A stretch of DNA of 64,000 nt from Acinetobacter sp. GSS19 (GTDB lineage: Bacteria; Pseudomonadota; Gammaproteobacteria; Pseudomonadales; Moraxellaceae). The position numbers were made by a program, and so were the translations under genes. The DNA is taken from positions 1,488,001 through 1,552,000 of the forward strand of contig NZ_CP117520.1 of NCBI RefSeq assembly GCF_028621895.1, in the 5' to 3' direction. Below are positions 39,321 through 49,283 of the stretch, piece after piece. The notes under the pieces are model-generated. The model worked only from the letters and a program-made list of their open reading frames with translations. It did not search any database and was not told where the DNA came from. Positions within the stretch are counted from its first letter, which is position 1, and every line of letters starts with the position of its first letter.

Positions 39321-40696
39321 TCGTATTGCTCGCGGTATTTACGCACGATGTAAAGTGCGATGATGTTCAAACCTAGGGTAATCACGAATAACGTAAGACC
39401 CAATGCAAATGCCACCAATGCTTGTGGACTAGAGAAGTCAGTATCACCTGTTAGCTGTTTCACAATGGTTACAGTCACGGTTGAAACGGCTTCAAATGGG
39501 TTTGCATGCAGTAATGGACTGTTACCCGCAGCAAGAACCACGATCATGGTTTCACCCACTGCACGAGATACAGCAAGCAGGAACGCACCAGTAATCCCTG
39601 GTAAGGCAGCAGGTAAAACCACCTGACGAATCGTTTCCGATTTGGTTGCGCCGAGTCCCAAAGAACCATCACGGAGTGCACGAGGTACCTGAGTAATAAT
39701 GTCATCTGATAAAGATGAAACGAATGGGATAATCATGATGCCCATTACGAAACCAGCGGTCAGTGCACTTGTTGCATTGATTTCCAGACCGACACTATCA
39801 CCGAGCATTTTAAAGAATGGGCCAATGACCATCATGGCGAATACGCCATATACAATCGTTGGAATACCTGCAAGCACTTCAATGGTTGGTTTAGCCCAAG
39901 AACGCAAACGCGCAGAAGCGTATTCTGCAAGATAAATCGCGATCATCAAACCGATCGGTACCGCCACCAGTAAGGCGATCCCGCTCACCATCAATGTACC
40001 CCACAACAGTGGAAGTAAACCGTAGCTTCCTTCGGCATTACCTGAAGTACTGAAACCCGGGTTCCATTCAGTTCCAAAGAAGAAATCAACAGGGCTGACA
40101 AAGCGGAAGAAATGCATTGCTTCACCGAACATTGACATCACAATGCCCACGGTGGTCAAGATGGCAACGCCTGAACACAAAGCCAAGGCAACATTAATGA
40201 CACGTTCCACCTGGTTACGTGCACGATATTGCTGGCTCACATGTTTTTTCGCCCAGACCAAACCAGCCAAGGCAACACTAATAATGACAGCTAATTTAGC
40301 GTATGCACTGATACTTTGCATTTTCGCCAGTTGTTGTGCTGCAGCAACTTCATAAGCGGCAGGTTGATCACTTACACCAAATCCTGATGCAATCGACTGT
40401 ACGCGATCCATAAGCACTTCAACTGCTGCCTGATCCATCCCTGCTGCAACAGCTGCAGGCAGATTGGTTAGAACCAGGTGACGAAGAATGGTCGGTTCAG
40501 CAAGACCCCAAACAATCAAAATTAAAAAAGCAGGGATGCCACACCACAATGCAACCAATGCCCCATAGTAACCAGGACGTGAATGCAAAGAAGCCGAGTT
40601 ATTTCCCTGACCTGCTAGAGTACGGCTCTTACGAAGCCCAATCTGATACGCAATGGCTACAAGAGCCAATAATACGCCAATTAGTAGCAGATTCAT
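39317..40696 (-). CDS. pstC: Phosphate ABC transporter permease PstC
   Basis: Inner-membrane permease of 459 aa. Like PstA, it has an enlarged N-terminal part: two membrane segments with a hydrophilic stretch between them. The conserved transmembrane core follows, with the permease loop GSLGLGATKSETIRQVVLPAALPGITGAF near residue 340. It pairs with PstA to form the phosphate channel of the PstSCAB importer. It is separated from pstS by 105 bases that contain a terminator-like hairpin, probably lowering expression relative to pstS. Confidence 0.95.
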   Translation of the reverse strand: MNLLLIGVLLALVAIAYQIGLRKSRTLAGQGNNSASLHSRPGYYGALVALWCGIPAFLILIVWGLAEPTILRHLVLTNLPAAVAAGMDQAAVEVLMDRVQSIASGFGVSDQPAAYEVAAAQQLAKMQSISAYAKLAVIISVALAGLVWAKKHVSQQYRARNQVERVINVALALCSGVAILTTVGIVMSMFGEAMHFFRFVSPVDFFFGTEWNPGFSTSGNAEGSYGLLPLLWGTLMVSGIALLVAVPIGLMIAIYLAEYASARLRSWAKPTIEVLAGIPTIVYGVFAMMVIGPFFKMLGDSVGLEINATSALTAGFVMGIMIIPFVSSLSDDIITQVPRALRDGSLGLGATKSETIRQVVLPAALPGITGAFLLAVSRAVGETMIVVLAAGNSPLLHANPFEAVSTVTVTIVKQLTGDTDFSSPQALVAFALGLTLFVITLGLNIIALYIVRKYREQYE

Positions 40697-40746
40697 GTAT
40701 TCTCCACTGTTTTTTCAATTTTCATTCTTTGAAAAAACCTCGATTT

Positions 40747-40790
40747 AGCAAAAAAAGCCGATGCTAGAGTTTCTCTAGCATCAGCTCTGA
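40747..40790 (-). terminator. Hairpin between pstS and pstC, attenuating terminator
   Basis: GATGCTAGAG / CTCTAGCATC stem flanked by AGC/GCT, followed by a T7 run on the minus strand. It lies about 15 bases past the pstS stop and inside the presumed pstSCAB transcript. Confidence 0.8.
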
Positions 40791-40801
40791 TTTGTTTAAA
40801 C

Positions 40802-41833
40802 TTAGTTTACAGTTTTACCTGCTTTGAACGCTGCAAGAACTTTTGCACGTTCTGCATCGCTCATTGAGATCAAGCCAGCGCGATCCAATTTAGAACCTTT
40901 ACCAGATACTTTCTTGTTCAGGAAGTATTCTACGTATTGTGGTAAACCTTTGATTGATTTCAAGTGGTCGCCTTTTACATAGAAGTAAAGTGGACGAGAT
41001 ACAGGGTACTTACCTGAAAGTATCGTTGCTTCGCTTGGTACAACGTTGTTTACAGTTGCAACACGCAATTTGTCACGGTTTTGATCATAGAAGCCTAGAC
41101 CGAATACACCTACAGCGCTTGGAGAAGTTTTCAAACGTGCTAGAGTTTCAGTATAGTCACCCGCGATTTCAATTACGCGACCGTCTTTACGGAAAGTAGA
41201 ACATGCTTTTTTCTGTGCATCTTTGTCTAGGTTTTTGAAGTATTCGTACGCTTCACAACCTGCTTCAACCATTTTCTCTTGGAACACTTCACGTGTACCG
41301 TGGTTAGATGCTGGGATTACCAAAGTGATTGGTTCGTTTGGAAGTGATTTATCAATCTGGTTCCAACGCGTATATGGGTTAGCAACCAATTTACCTTTAG
41401 ATGGCAATTGCGCAGATAATGCAGCAAATACATGGTATGGCTTCAATTTAAAAGCAGCTTTATGCGAGTTTGAAGCAAATACAATACCGTCATAACCGAT
41501 TTTGATTTCGTGTACTTTAGTTACACCGGCTTTTTTACAAGCAGCTAATTCTGTATCTTTAATTTTACGAGAAGCGTTCGCAACGTCGATAGTATTGTCA
41601 CCAACACCTTGACAGAACTGTTTTAAACCAGCTGAAGAACCACCAGAACCAACAACTGGTGTTTTGAATTGTGGGAAAGTATTACCGAATTCTTCAGCAA
41701 CGATACTTGCGTATGGAAGTACAGTTGATGAACCAGCGATCTGGATAGTGTCACGTGCTGCGTTAGCTGCAGTAGCAATAGTGGCACCTGATACAGCTAA
41801 AGCGATTGCGATTTGACGTGGGCTGAAGCGCAT
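40802..41833 (-). CDS. pstS: Periplasmic phosphate-binding protein PstS
   Basis: Protein of 343 aa with a Sec signal peptide ending near TAANA. The phosphate-binding loops AGSSTVLPY near residue 33 and VGSGGSSAGLKQFCQG near residue 61 are present, together with IDVANASRKI. It delivers phosphate to PstC/PstA. A purine-rich ribosome-binding site (AAAGAGAGAAG) precedes the ATG. A PhoB box with three 11-bp repeats lies 90-120 bases upstream. Confidence 0.96.
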   Translation of the reverse strand: MRFSPRQIAIALAVSGATIATAANAARDTIQIAGSSTVLPYASIVAEEFGNTFPQFKTPVVGSGGSSAGLKQFCQGVGDNTIDVANASRKIKDTELAACKKAGVTKVHEIKIGYDGIVFASNSHKAAFKLKPYHVFAALSAQLPSKGKLVANPYTRWNQIDKSLPNEPITLVIPASNHGTREVFQEKMVEAGCEAYEYFKNLDKDAQKKACSTFRKDGRVIEIAGDYTETLARLKTSPSAVGVFGLGFYDQNRDKLRVATVNNVVPSEATILSGKYPVSRPLYFYVKGDHLKSIKGLPQYVEYFLNKKVSGKGSKLDRAGLISMSDAERAKVLAAFKAGKTVN

Positions 41834-41921
41834 GCTCTTCTCTCTTTAATGTGAATGTAGTTTGCTGTACGTCACTTTTTTGTAGTGCGCTGTACATTTT
41901 CGATAGGTGCATTTTGATTTT

Positions 41922-41955
41922 AAAATATGACAATTAAGTGACAACTTGATGACGC
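41922..41955 (-). promoter_or_regulatory. PhoB (Pho) box of pstS, three direct repeats
   Basis: On the minus strand the motif GTCA or TGTCA recurs three times at exactly 11-base spacing (TGAC complements at 41928, 41939 and 41950), each followed by an AT-rich tetramer. This is the classical PhoB binding pattern. It is located 90-120 bases upstream of the pstS start. Confidence 0.85.
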
Positions 41956-42088
41956 TTTGATGATTTTTATAGTCTTATCTTTGATTTTATTAAAATTCTT
42001 TAATTTTCAATATGTAACACAAAATATTTCTTTGTGAAAATGATCACATTGTTTGTAATATTTTTTTAAATGCAAAATTGAGACAATA

Positions 42089-42115
42089 AAAACGGCCACC
42101 AAGGTGACCGTTTCT
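42089..42115 (-). terminator. ddc terminator
   Basis: AACGGcCACC / GGTGaCCGTT stem with a 2-base loop and one mismatch, followed by T5 on the minus strand, about 40 bases past the ddc stop. Confidence 0.82.
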
Positions 42116-42151
42116 AGATACTACAGATTTTTCAGTGCAGAAATATCGAAA

Positions 42152-43684
42152 TTAATCGATTGGCGGCACATACGTTCCAGTTGCAATCGCATCTTTAATA
42201 CGGTCTGCTTCTGCCAGAACCTGAGTCAACAACGCTTTAACATTGTCAAGTGTCGCCACCGGGCTGAGGGTAGTCATTTTCAATGACTGAACCTGACCTA
42301 CCTTGGTTACACCAATATTGGCTTCACCACGCGCAAACAGCTCATCTGCAACGTTCTGGTTTAAGGTATCAAGGAACTCAGCAGGATAGCCTTCTGGCAC
42401 CACACGGAACAGCACAGATGCAAATTGCGGCTCAACCAGCAACTCCAAGCCTTGAGTTTGCTTGATGTAATCCGCGACTTCACGTGTCAGTTTCACACCA
42501 TGGTCAATCATAGAGCCATAGAGCTCTTCACCCAGGGCTTCAACGGTCATCCAAAGTTTCAATGCATCAAAACGGCGAGTCGTTTGCAACGATTTAGAGA
42601 CCAAGTTTGGTACACCATGCTCTTCGTCGTATGCAGAGTTCAGATATTCTGCTTCGTAGTGCATGAAACGATAGTTCGCTTCATCTTTCAGCAAGAAAGC
42701 ACCGCACGAAATCGTCTGGAAATAATGCTTGTGGAAGTCCAGCGTAATCGAATCGGACAATTCGATCCCATCCAGCATGCCACGGTATTCATTAGACAGG
42801 ATCAGTGCACCACCCCAAGCAGCATCGATATGCATCCATGCGCCATACTTATTGGTGATCTCACGGATCTGCTTCAATGGATCAATCGCACCGGCATCGG
42901 TTGTCCCCGCAGTTGCAACAACACACGCCACGATTTTGCCTTCTGCCTGTAAATGCGCCATGGTTTTTTCCAGGGCATCCACATCCATTTGAGCATTTTC
43001 GTTGACCGGTACAGTCACAACAGACTGGAAGCCCATGCCCATCATGGCCATGTTCTTTTGTACCGAGAAGTGTGCGTTCTCCGAGCAGATCACTTTAACG
43101 TTACGCATCGCCTCTGCAGGGATACCGTCACGTTGTACCGACCATGGGTTACCGTTTTCGTCTTTCCAGTTCTTGGAAATACATGCATCTCGTGCCAGTA
43201 ACACACCCATCAGGTTAGATTGAGTACCACCTGAGGTGAACACACCTGCCTGGCCTGAACCATAACCAACTTTTTGGCGGAGCCAGTCAATCAGCTGCAC
43301 TTCCATCAATGAACCTGCAGGACTTTGATCCCAAGAGTCCATCGACTGGTTCGTGGCATTGATCAACACTTCTGCAATCTGGCTGGTCACCATGGTTGGG
43401 CAGTGCAAATGAGCCAATGAGTGAGGATGGTGAACTTTCAAGCTTTTATTCAGGAAAAGCTCAACCATACGTTCAAGCGCTTTATGGACACCTAAACCTT
43501 CTCTTGACGGGTGGAAAGCAATTGCTTTACGCAATTCCTTGATGCTACCACCCGTATACATTTTGTCGTTTTGCAACCATGCTGCAACTGCGTGCGTTGC
43601 TTCAGCCATTGCTGACTCATAGTCAGCAATAGACTGCGCATCATTGCAGAGTAACGCTTTACGATGTTCTGCAAAATCAACCAT
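42152..43684 (-). CDS. ddc: L-2,4-diaminobutyrate decarboxylase
   Basis: PLP-dependent group II decarboxylase of 510 aa. The substrate-loop block [17 protein letters not shown] is near residue 125, [10 protein letters not shown] near 150, and the PLP-binding Lys lies in DFHKHYFQT near 317. It converts L-2,4-diaminobutyrate to 1,3-diaminopropane. It lies 2 bases after dat, which makes the substrate from aspartate semialdehyde, so the two act as a pathway operon, as described for Acinetobacter. Confidence 0.95.
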   Translation of the reverse strand: MVDFAEHRKALLCNDAQSIADYESAMAEATHAVAAWLQNDKMYTGGSIKELRKAIAFHPSREGLGVHKALERMVELFLNKSLKVHHPHSLAHLHCPTMVTSQIAEVLINATNQSMDSWDQSPAGSLMEVQLIDWLRQKVGYGSGQAGVFTSGGTQSNLMGVLLARDACISKNWKDENGNPWSVQRDGIPAEAMRNVKVICSENAHFSVQKNMAMMGMGFQSVVTVPVNENAQMDVDALEKTMAHLQAEGKIVACVVATAGTTDAGAIDPLKQIREITNKYGAWMHIDAAWGGALILSNEYRGMLDGIELSDSITLDFHKHYFQTISCGAFLLKDEANYRFMHYEAEYLNSAYDEEHGVPNLVSKSLQTTRRFDALKLWMTVEALGEELYGSMIDHGVKLTREVADYIKQTQGLELLVEPQFASVLFRVVPEGYPAEFLDTLNQNVADELFARGEANIGVTKVGQVQSLKMTTLSPVATLDNVKALLTQVLAEADRIKDAIATGTYVPPID

Positions 43685-43686
43685 GA

Positions 43687-45057
43687 TTAGCCTCGTACCG
43701 CTTTCAATGCTTCAGCAACGGCTTTCTTGAAGCGAGCGATCACTTCAACACATTCGTCTTGAGTAATGATCAACGGGCAAAGTAGACGGATCACTGTACC
43801 GTTACGACCACCTTTTTCCAGCAACAACTGGTTGTTGAAACACGCTGTTTGAATCGCAGCAGCCAATTGTGCATCCGCAGGATAAGCACCAATATGATTT
43901 GGTTGCTGGCGTTCATCAACGATTTCAATACCAAGCATCAAACCACGACCACGAACATGACCAATACATGGGAATTCAGCAGCAAGTTTTTTCATTTCTG
44001 CTTGCAGGAAATCACCGCGTTCTTGTGCATTTTGTGCAAGGTTTTGCTCTTTGATCACTTGCAGTGAAGCTAGACCTGTACCCATCGCTAACTGGTTACC
44101 ACGGAAAGTACCCGTGTGACCTGCAGGTTGCCATGCATCAAATTTACGTTTGATACCGAGTACCGCAAGTGGCAAGCTACCACCAACGGCTTTAGACATC
44201 ACCACAACATCCGGCTCAATACCAGCATGTTCAAAAGCAAACATTTTACCTGAACGGGCAAAGCCAGCTTGAACTTCGTCTAGAATTAACACGATGTTGT
44301 GTTTTTCAGTCACTTCACGGATTTTTTGCAACCATTTTGTTGGTGCAATAACCACACCGCCTTCACCTTGAATTGCTTCAAGAATCACGGCAGCCGGTTT
44401 TGTCACACCGCTTTCTACATCTTCAATAAACTGTTCAAAGTAGTAAGTTAAAGCGTCAACACCTGCTTCACCACCTAAACCTAACGGGCAACGATATTCA
44501 TGCGGATATGGCATGAACTGTACGCCTGGCATCAAGCCATTAACTGCATTTTTAGCACTCAGGTTACCTGTCATGGCCAAAGAGCCATGGGTCATACCAT
44601 GGTAGCCACCAGAAAAACTGATCACTGAACTGCGGCCTGTATACGTTTTCGCAAGCTTGATCGCAGCTTCAGTCGCATCGGCACCAGAAGGTCCACAGAA
44701 CTGTAAGCAATATTCTTCTTTACCACCTGGCAAGTGAGAAAGTAAAGCTTCTGTAAATGCATCTTTTAATGGAGTAGTTAAGTCCAAAGTGTGCAAAGGA
44801 AGACCACTTGCAAGGGTATCCTGGATACTTTTGATCACCGCAGGATGGTTATGACCTAAAGCCAATGTCCCTGCCCCAGCTAAACAATCAAGGTACTTTG
44901 TACCTTCAACATCAGTAACCCAGCAACCATGTGCTTGTGCAATTGCTAGCGGTAATTTACGCGGATAGCTACGCACATTCGATTCCATTTGACTTTGGCG
45001 AGTCAAGTAGTATTCGTTAGTGGAATTGGTGGCAGGGTTTACAGAAGTAACGCTCAT
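43687..45057 (-). CDS. dat: Diaminobutyrate-2-oxoglutarate transaminase
   Basis: Class-III PLP aminotransferase of 456 aa. It has [19 protein letters not shown] near residue 125, [15 protein letters not shown] near 255, and the PLP lysine in [15 protein letters not shown] near 285. The sequence corresponds to Dat rather than ectoine-type EctB. It forms L-2,4-diaminobutyrate from aspartate semialdehyde and glutamate, which ddc (next gene) decarboxylates to 1,3-diaminopropane. Confidence 0.95.
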   Translation of the reverse strand: MSVTSVNPATNSTNEYYLTRQSQMESNVRSYPRKLPLAIAQAHGCWVTDVEGTKYLDCLAGAGTLALGHNHPAVIKSIQDTLASGLPLHTLDLTTPLKDAFTEALLSHLPGGKEEYCLQFCGPSGADATEAAIKLAKTYTGRSSVISFSGGYHGMTHGSLAMTGNLSAKNAVNGLMPGVQFMPYPHEYRCPLGLGGEAGVDALTYYFEQFIEDVESGVTKPAAVILEAIQGEGGVVIAPTKWLQKIREVTEKHNIVLILDEVQAGFARSGKMFAFEHAGIEPDVVVMSKAVGGSLPLAVLGIKRKFDAWQPAGHTGTFRGNQLAMGTGLASLQVIKEQNLAQNAQERGDFLQAEMKKLAAEFPCIGHVRGRGLMLGIEIVDERQQPNHIGAYPADAQLAAAIQTACFNNQLLLEKGGRNGTVIRLLCPLIITQDECVEVIARFKKAVAEALKAVRG

Positions 45058-45539
45058 ATCGGATTACCATCTCTGATAAGGGTAAAAGAAATAAGTCTGG
45101 TGACTTGTGGTCCTTTGACTCGGTGCTTGTTAGAATCTAGTGAAGACACAACAGTGTTATATATCTTATAACTAGGAGCGCGATGATACCTAATTTTCAA
45201 AGAAAATAAACGTATTTTGTGCAGTTTACCGAGCTAGATTCATGGAAAAACTTTATCAATCTCATTATTAGATTGAATTATCATCATACTATGTGACAAG
45301 CCAAAGAAAACTTTAATTTTTATACGATTTATTCCACATGTTTCTACCTCGTAGCATCATCCTCTTTCATCAAAATTAATCGATTGATATTTATTGTTTT
45401 TTTATAGAAAACCTGCCCAAGCAAACTACCCTTCATTACAATTTAAAGACAAAATCTACCTAATAGACTCATAGAGTAGAATTATTATCTTACACAACAG
45501 CCAACAATTTCTTAAGAATCAACAAACAAGGTTAACAAT
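45058..45539. other. AT-rich divergent intergenic region
   Basis: About 480 bases between dat (minus) and the SIMPL-domain gene (plus). Rich in A/T. Both promoters must lie here, but I see no gene, clear hairpin or repeat. The dat ATG is preceded by a GAGATGG ribosome-binding site. Confidence 0.5.
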
Positions 45540-46241
45540 ATGCGTCGTTTTATCTTATCTAGCGTTTTACTGAGCAGTTCAGTACTTGCCCATGTGCAAG
45601 CTCAACCCGTAGAAAGTCTGAATTATCAAATTATCAATCTACAAGCTGAGGCCTCACGTGAGGTGTCTAATGACGAAATGCAAGCCATTCTGTTTATTGA
45701 AAAATCCAACCGACAGCCTGCCGAATTTGCTGCTCAGATGAACCAATTAATGTCTCAAGCAATACAGACTGCACGCAAATATCCTCAGGTGAAAGTAAAA
45801 ACGGGTTCGCAGAGCACTTACCCGATTTATGATACGGATAACCGTAAACTGAAAGAATGGCGGGGTCGTGCAGAAATCCAGATCAATAGTCAGGATTTTA
45901 AAGCTGCCAGTCAGCTCATCAGTGAATTACAGCAGAATTTCCAGACTGAATCGATTAGCTTTAGTGTATCTGACCAGCAACGAAAAACTGTTGAAAACGA
46001 ATTGATGATCGAAGCTTCGAAAAACTTTCAACAGCGTGCACAAGCCGTCAGTAAGGCTTGGAACAAAAATCAGTACACTTTGGTTAACCTCAATCTCAAC
46101 ACCAACAACTATTTTCCACAGCCAATGGTACGTAGCAGCATGAGTAAATTGGCGAGTGCAGAGGCCATGCCTGTACAAGACATGAGTGCAGGTGAATCAA
46201 AAATCAGCGTCAATGCAAATGGCAGTATTCAATTAAAATAA
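45540..46241 (+). CDS. SIMPL-domain (DUF541) periplasmic protein
   Basis: Protein of 233 aa with a signal peptide cleaved after HVQA. The mature part matches SIMPL/DUF541: it opens with NLQAEASREVSNDEMQAILFIE and has the later block WRGRAEIQINSQDF. These secreted or periplasmic proteins form oligomers in other bacteria; their function is mostly unknown and is linked to stress or the envelope. A second secreted-protein gene follows 160 bases later on the same strand. Confidence 0.85.
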   Translation: MRRFILSSVLLSSSVLAHVQAQPVESLNYQIINLQAEASREVSNDEMQAILFIEKSNRQPAEFAAQMNQLMSQAIQTARKYPQVKVKTGSQSTYPIYDTDNRKLKEWRGRAEIQINSQDFKAASQLISELQQNFQTESISFSVSDQQRKTVENELMIEASKNFQQRAQAVSKAWNKNQYTLVNLNLNTNNYFPQPMVRSSMSKLASAEAMPVQDMSAGESKISVNANGSIQLK

Positions 46242-46403
46242 GTCAGATGAAGAGGGTGAGTTTACTCATCCTCTTGACTCCCACTAAAGCACTATGAAGT
46301 TTTACTTTATAAATCTTTACATCTCGGATATTGTGAAAATGAATTAGTTCACAGTACATTAATGAAGCAAATGATAAGAATAACAACATGTAGGACGACC
46401 TCA

Positions 46404-46883
46404 ATGAAGAAAATACTGTTATTTAGTCTCATCGCTGGCTGTAGTCTTCCCTTGTGGGCAGCAGATCTACAATGTGAAGGATCCATCAAAAATCGCACTA
46501 TTTATAGTAATATTCAGGTCAAAAAGAACTGTTCTTTGGAAAAAGTGACGGTTACGGGCAATGTTTTACTGGAGAACCAAGCCTCGTTGCATTTAAATCA
46601 GGTCACCATTAAAGGCAATCTGGAATCACATGATACCTTTGACCACGTGTCTGCTAAAAGCAGTCGTTTTAATGGTAATATTCAACTAGAAAACGGACAT
46701 CGTGTAGATTTAATAAACAATCTTATTCTTGGAAATTTAGCTTTAGAAAATAACAAAGCACAGATCCAGGTCAGTCAAAATACCATTCAAGGCAATATGA
46801 CCTGCTCCAATAACTTACAAAATCCGCAAGGTCAGCAAAACGAGATTCTGGGCAACAAAGCCGAGCAATGCTCAAGCCTCTAA
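46404..46883 (+). CDS. Small secreted protein, probable right-handed beta-helix
   Basis: Protein of 159 aa from the ATG at 46404, which begins a clean signal peptide (MKKILLFSLIAGCSLPLWAA); the frame is open 14 codons upstream but without a signal. The mature part is a series of short strands of the form xVTVTGNVLLENQ, VTIKGNLES, SRFNGNIQLEN, LILGNLALENN and NTIQGNMTC, a pattern of roughly 20-residue rungs that suggests a beta-solenoid. Cysteines near both ends could cap it. I do not recognise a named family. Confidence 0.7.
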   Translation: MKKILLFSLIAGCSLPLWAADLQCEGSIKNRTIYSNIQVKKNCSLEKVTVTGNVLLENQASLHLNQVTIKGNLESHDTFDHVSAKSSRFNGNIQLENGHRVDLINNLILGNLALENNKAQIQVSQNTIQGNMTCSNNLQNPQGQQNEILGNKAEQCSSL

Positions 46884-46911
46884 GATCTATCTTGAATTCA
46901 TCACTAGATAA

Positions 46912-46953
46912 TGAAAAACCCCCAAATAGGTCACTATTTGGGGGTTTTTATTT
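46912..46953. terminator. Bidirectional terminator before the desaturase gene
   Basis: AAAAACCCCCAAATAG / CTATTTGGGGGTTTTT stem with a 4-base loop and T-runs on both strands, between convergent genes. Confidence 0.92.
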
Positions 46954-46968
46954 TGGGTTTATTCAGTC

Positions 46969-48087
46969 TTATTTGTTAAAAGGCAACGCGTATTTGAAAA
47001 TACGACCAATCACCTGTCCATACTGTTTAACCAGGCTGGCATTGTTATAGTTCAAACCATATTTTTTACATACGGCTTCAACTTTTGGTGCCATTTTACG
47101 GTAACGACGTGCTGGAATATCTGGATAAAGGTGATGCTCAATCTGATGGCTCAAGTGACCTGTCATGATATGGAACAGCTCTGAACCCGTTAAGTTTGAG
47201 GAACCACGAATCTGGCGCATATACCAGTGACCACGGCTTTCGTCTTGTAGAACGGTTTTCGGGAACACTTCCACATCTTTAGTAAAGTGACCGCAGAAAA
47301 TCACACTAAAGGTCCATACATTACGAATACCATTCGCTGCCAGGTTGCCTAGAAACACAGGTAATGCAGCCGGACCAGCAATTAACGGGAAGAAAACATA
47401 ATCTTTAAACAGCTGTTTGCCAATTTTCTTCTGTAAAGGTTTCCATTCTTCTTTCAGTTCCTGCTTGGTTTTGCGGCCCATCCATACTTTACCAATTTCC
47501 AGGTTCTGAATCGCAACGCCCCACTGGAACAGCAAGCAGAATGGGACACTATAAATCGGTTGTAACAAGTAACCTGGTTTCCAGCGTTGTTCTGGGAATA
47601 AGCGTAGCAAACCATAACCGATATCATCATCCATACCTTTAATATTGGTATAGGTATGATGTTTGTAGTTATGGGTTTGACGCCAGTTGTCTGCAGTCCC
47701 CACGATGTCCCATTCAAAAGTTTGACCCTTGAATTTTGGATCGTTCATCCAGTCATACTGGCCGTGCATAACGTTATGGCCTAATTCCATGTTTTCTAGA
47801 ATTTTAGACACGCCCAACAAGCCTGTACCTAACACCCACGCTGGTGGGAACCAGCCTGCAAAAAGCAAAGCACGGCCGGCAATCCCGGTATAACGCACTG
47901 CTGAATAGATCTTGCGGATGTACTTAGCATCTTGTTCACCCAAATCATCCAGAACTTCTTGCTTGATGGCATCAAGCTCTTTAGCGAGTTCATCCAGTTC
48001 GGTTTTGCTTAATTCACGGTTTTTCGGGTTTTTAAAATATTGGATTTTAGATGCAACTTTTGATGCAATATTCGCTGGCATATTCAT
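46969..48087 (-). CDS. Membrane fatty acid desaturase (DesB-like)
   Basis: Membrane di-iron desaturase of 372 aa. The three histidine boxes are HNVMH near 110, HNYKHH near 142 and HQIEHH near 310. Together with hydrophobic helix pairs they mark the acyl-CoA or acyl-lipid delta-9-type desaturase family. It lies 12 bases downstream of the ferredoxin-reductase gene, which probably supplies electrons, and both are divergent from a DesT/FabR-type regulator. This is the same layout as Pseudomonas aeruginosa PA4889-desB with desT. Confidence 0.9.
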   Translation of the reverse strand: MNMPANIASKVASKIQYFKNPKNRELSKTELDELAKELDAIKQEVLDDLGEQDAKYIRKIYSAVRYTGIAGRALLFAGWFPPAWVLGTGLLGVSKILENMELGHNVMHGQYDWMNDPKFKGQTFEWDIVGTADNWRQTHNYKHHTYTNIKGMDDDIGYGLLRLFPEQRWKPGYLLQPIYSVPFCLLFQWGVAIQNLEIGKVWMGRKTKQELKEEWKPLQKKIGKQLFKDYVFFPLIAGPAALPVFLGNLAANGIRNVWTFSVIFCGHFTKDVEVFPKTVLQDESRGHWYMRQIRGSSNLTGSELFHIMTGHLSHQIEHHLYPDIPARRYRKMAPKVEAVCKKYGLNYNNASLVKQYGQVIGRIFKYALPFNK

Positions 48088-48099
48088 AGAACAATACTC

Positions 48100-49167
48100 T
48101 TAAAGATCAATCACAAGGTCAGACTGGGCTGCGTTTACACACAATTTGAGCGCATCACCTGGCTCTGTACTTTGTGCACCATTGACTAAGTTTTTCGTTG
48201 CACCTTGCACCTTGTTACAGACGCATTTATGGCAGATTCCCATACGGCAACCATATTCTGGGTTCAGGTTGGCTTGTTCCAAGCCCACCAGGATAGACTG
48301 GCCTTTTGGAATAGCCACAGTCTTGTTGGATTTACTCAGGGTAATATTGACGAAACCAGTTTCATCTGAAGCCAACTGGGTCAGACTAAAAGCTTCACCT
48401 TTGAACTGTGCTGCACCAGTAAACAATTGCTCTGCTGTCGAGACGAATCCAGACGGACCACAAGCATAAACAGTCAGCTGATCAAGCTGTTGCAGGTCTT
48501 CAAGATGACGGGCATTTAAGCGCTGATCCGCTTCAACATCCTGGGTATAGAATACTTTGAACTGAAACTGAGGATGCTGGTCTGCCATTTGTTCAAAACG
48601 TGCTTTAAACGCAACATCCTGATGGGTTTTCACCCAGTACCACAATTGTACCGGTGTTTGCTCGGCCTTATCCTGTTCAAGCAAGGCTGTAAGCAAGCTC
48701 AACATTGGGGTAATCCCGCTACCGGCTGCGAGTAACAACAACGGTTGTATTTGTTGTGGAAGCTGCATGTCACCATAAGGCTGACCGAATTCAATGACGT
48801 CGCCCACTTGTGCCTGCTCAACCAGCCAGGTGCTGACTAGCCCCTGCTCAACTTTTTTCACGGTAAGCATGACATGTTCAGCGTCAATGCGAGTCAGACT
48901 ATACGTCCGCTCATAACGACGGCCTTTGATCTCAACAAAAACCGGATGATGCTGCCCTGCCTGCCCCATCACAAAGTGACGATTGCAACGTAATGTCAGA
49001 CTGACAATCCCGTTGGCAGTGGTTTCTTTCTGTGTAATTTGGCCCAAGGCTTGTTGAACGGACCACATAGGGTTGATCTTTTGCAACCAAAAATTTGCTG
49101 CATTCGGATCGAAAACCGCTTCCGCAAGGATATTCAGGGGAGATTTTCGTTTTTGTAGAGCTTGCAT
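48100..49167 (-). CDS. Ferredoxin reductase with C-terminal [2Fe-2S] domain
   Basis: Protein of 355 aa from the ATG at 49167 (the frame is open to 49296, but that would run through the divergent promoter and operator). An FAD-binding domain (RYERTYSLT) is followed by an NAD(P)H-binding domain (LLLAAGSGITPMLSLL, VYACGPSGFV). A plant-type [2Fe-2S] ferredoxin with C-x4-C-x2-C (CRMGICHKC) and a distal Cys (LKLCVN) is at the C-terminus. It is probably the electron donor for the desaturase encoded 12 bases downstream. Confidence 0.92.
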   Translation of the reverse strand: MQALQKRKSPLNILAEAVFDPNAANFWLQKINPMWSVQQALGQITQKETTANGIVSLTLRCNRHFVMGQAGQHHPVFVEIKGRRYERTYSLTRIDAEHVMLTVKKVEQGLVSTWLVEQAQVGDVIEFGQPYGDMQLPQQIQPLLLLAAGSGITPMLSLLTALLEQDKAEQTPVQLWYWVKTHQDVAFKARFEQMADQHPQFQFKVFYTQDVEADQRLNARHLEDLQQLDQLTVYACGPSGFVSTAEQLFTGAAQFKGEAFSLTQLASDETGFVNITLSKSNKTVAIPKGQSILVGLEQANLNPEYGCRMGICHKCVCNKVQGATKNLVNGAQSTEPGDALKLCVNAAQSDLVIDL

Positions 49168-49197
49168 GACATCTGAACTCTGATGATTTTTAATTAT

Positions 49198-49211
49198 TAT
49201 ACATGTGTATA
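49198..49211. promoter_or_regulatory. Inverted repeat in the desaturase/TetR intergenic region, candidate operator
   Basis: TATACA-TG-TGTATA, an inverted repeat with 6-base arms, about 30 bases upstream of the reductase start. A second TGTATATA-type arm follows directly. Position and symmetry fit a TetR-family operator. The sequence is AT-rich, so chance cannot be excluded. Confidence 0.45.
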
Positions 49212-49269
49212 TATATTTGTATATACATTCGTGCAATTTATTACATTTCCCAAGCTGCAGTGTTGTGGC

Positions 49270-49275
49270 TATAAT
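49270..49275 (+). promoter_or_regulatory. Candidate -10 box of the TetR-family gene
   Basis: A perfect TATAAT lies only 9 bases before the first in-frame ATG. If it is used, the transcript starts at or near that ATG, which would favour one of the downstream start codons. Confidence 0.4.
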
Positions 49276-49283
49276 CCGAAGAG

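Larger units (their letters stand above)
41834..42151. other. pstS upstream region and ddc downstream region
   Basis: About 320 bases without a gene. They hold the pstS leader, the PhoB box at 41922-41955 and the ddc terminator at 42091-42113. The remainder is AT-rich with nothing else recognisable. Confidence 0.6.

Noticed and set aside
42425..42952. Plus-strand open frame of 175 codons
   Set aside because: It is antisense to ddc, which has a complete set of decarboxylase motifs.
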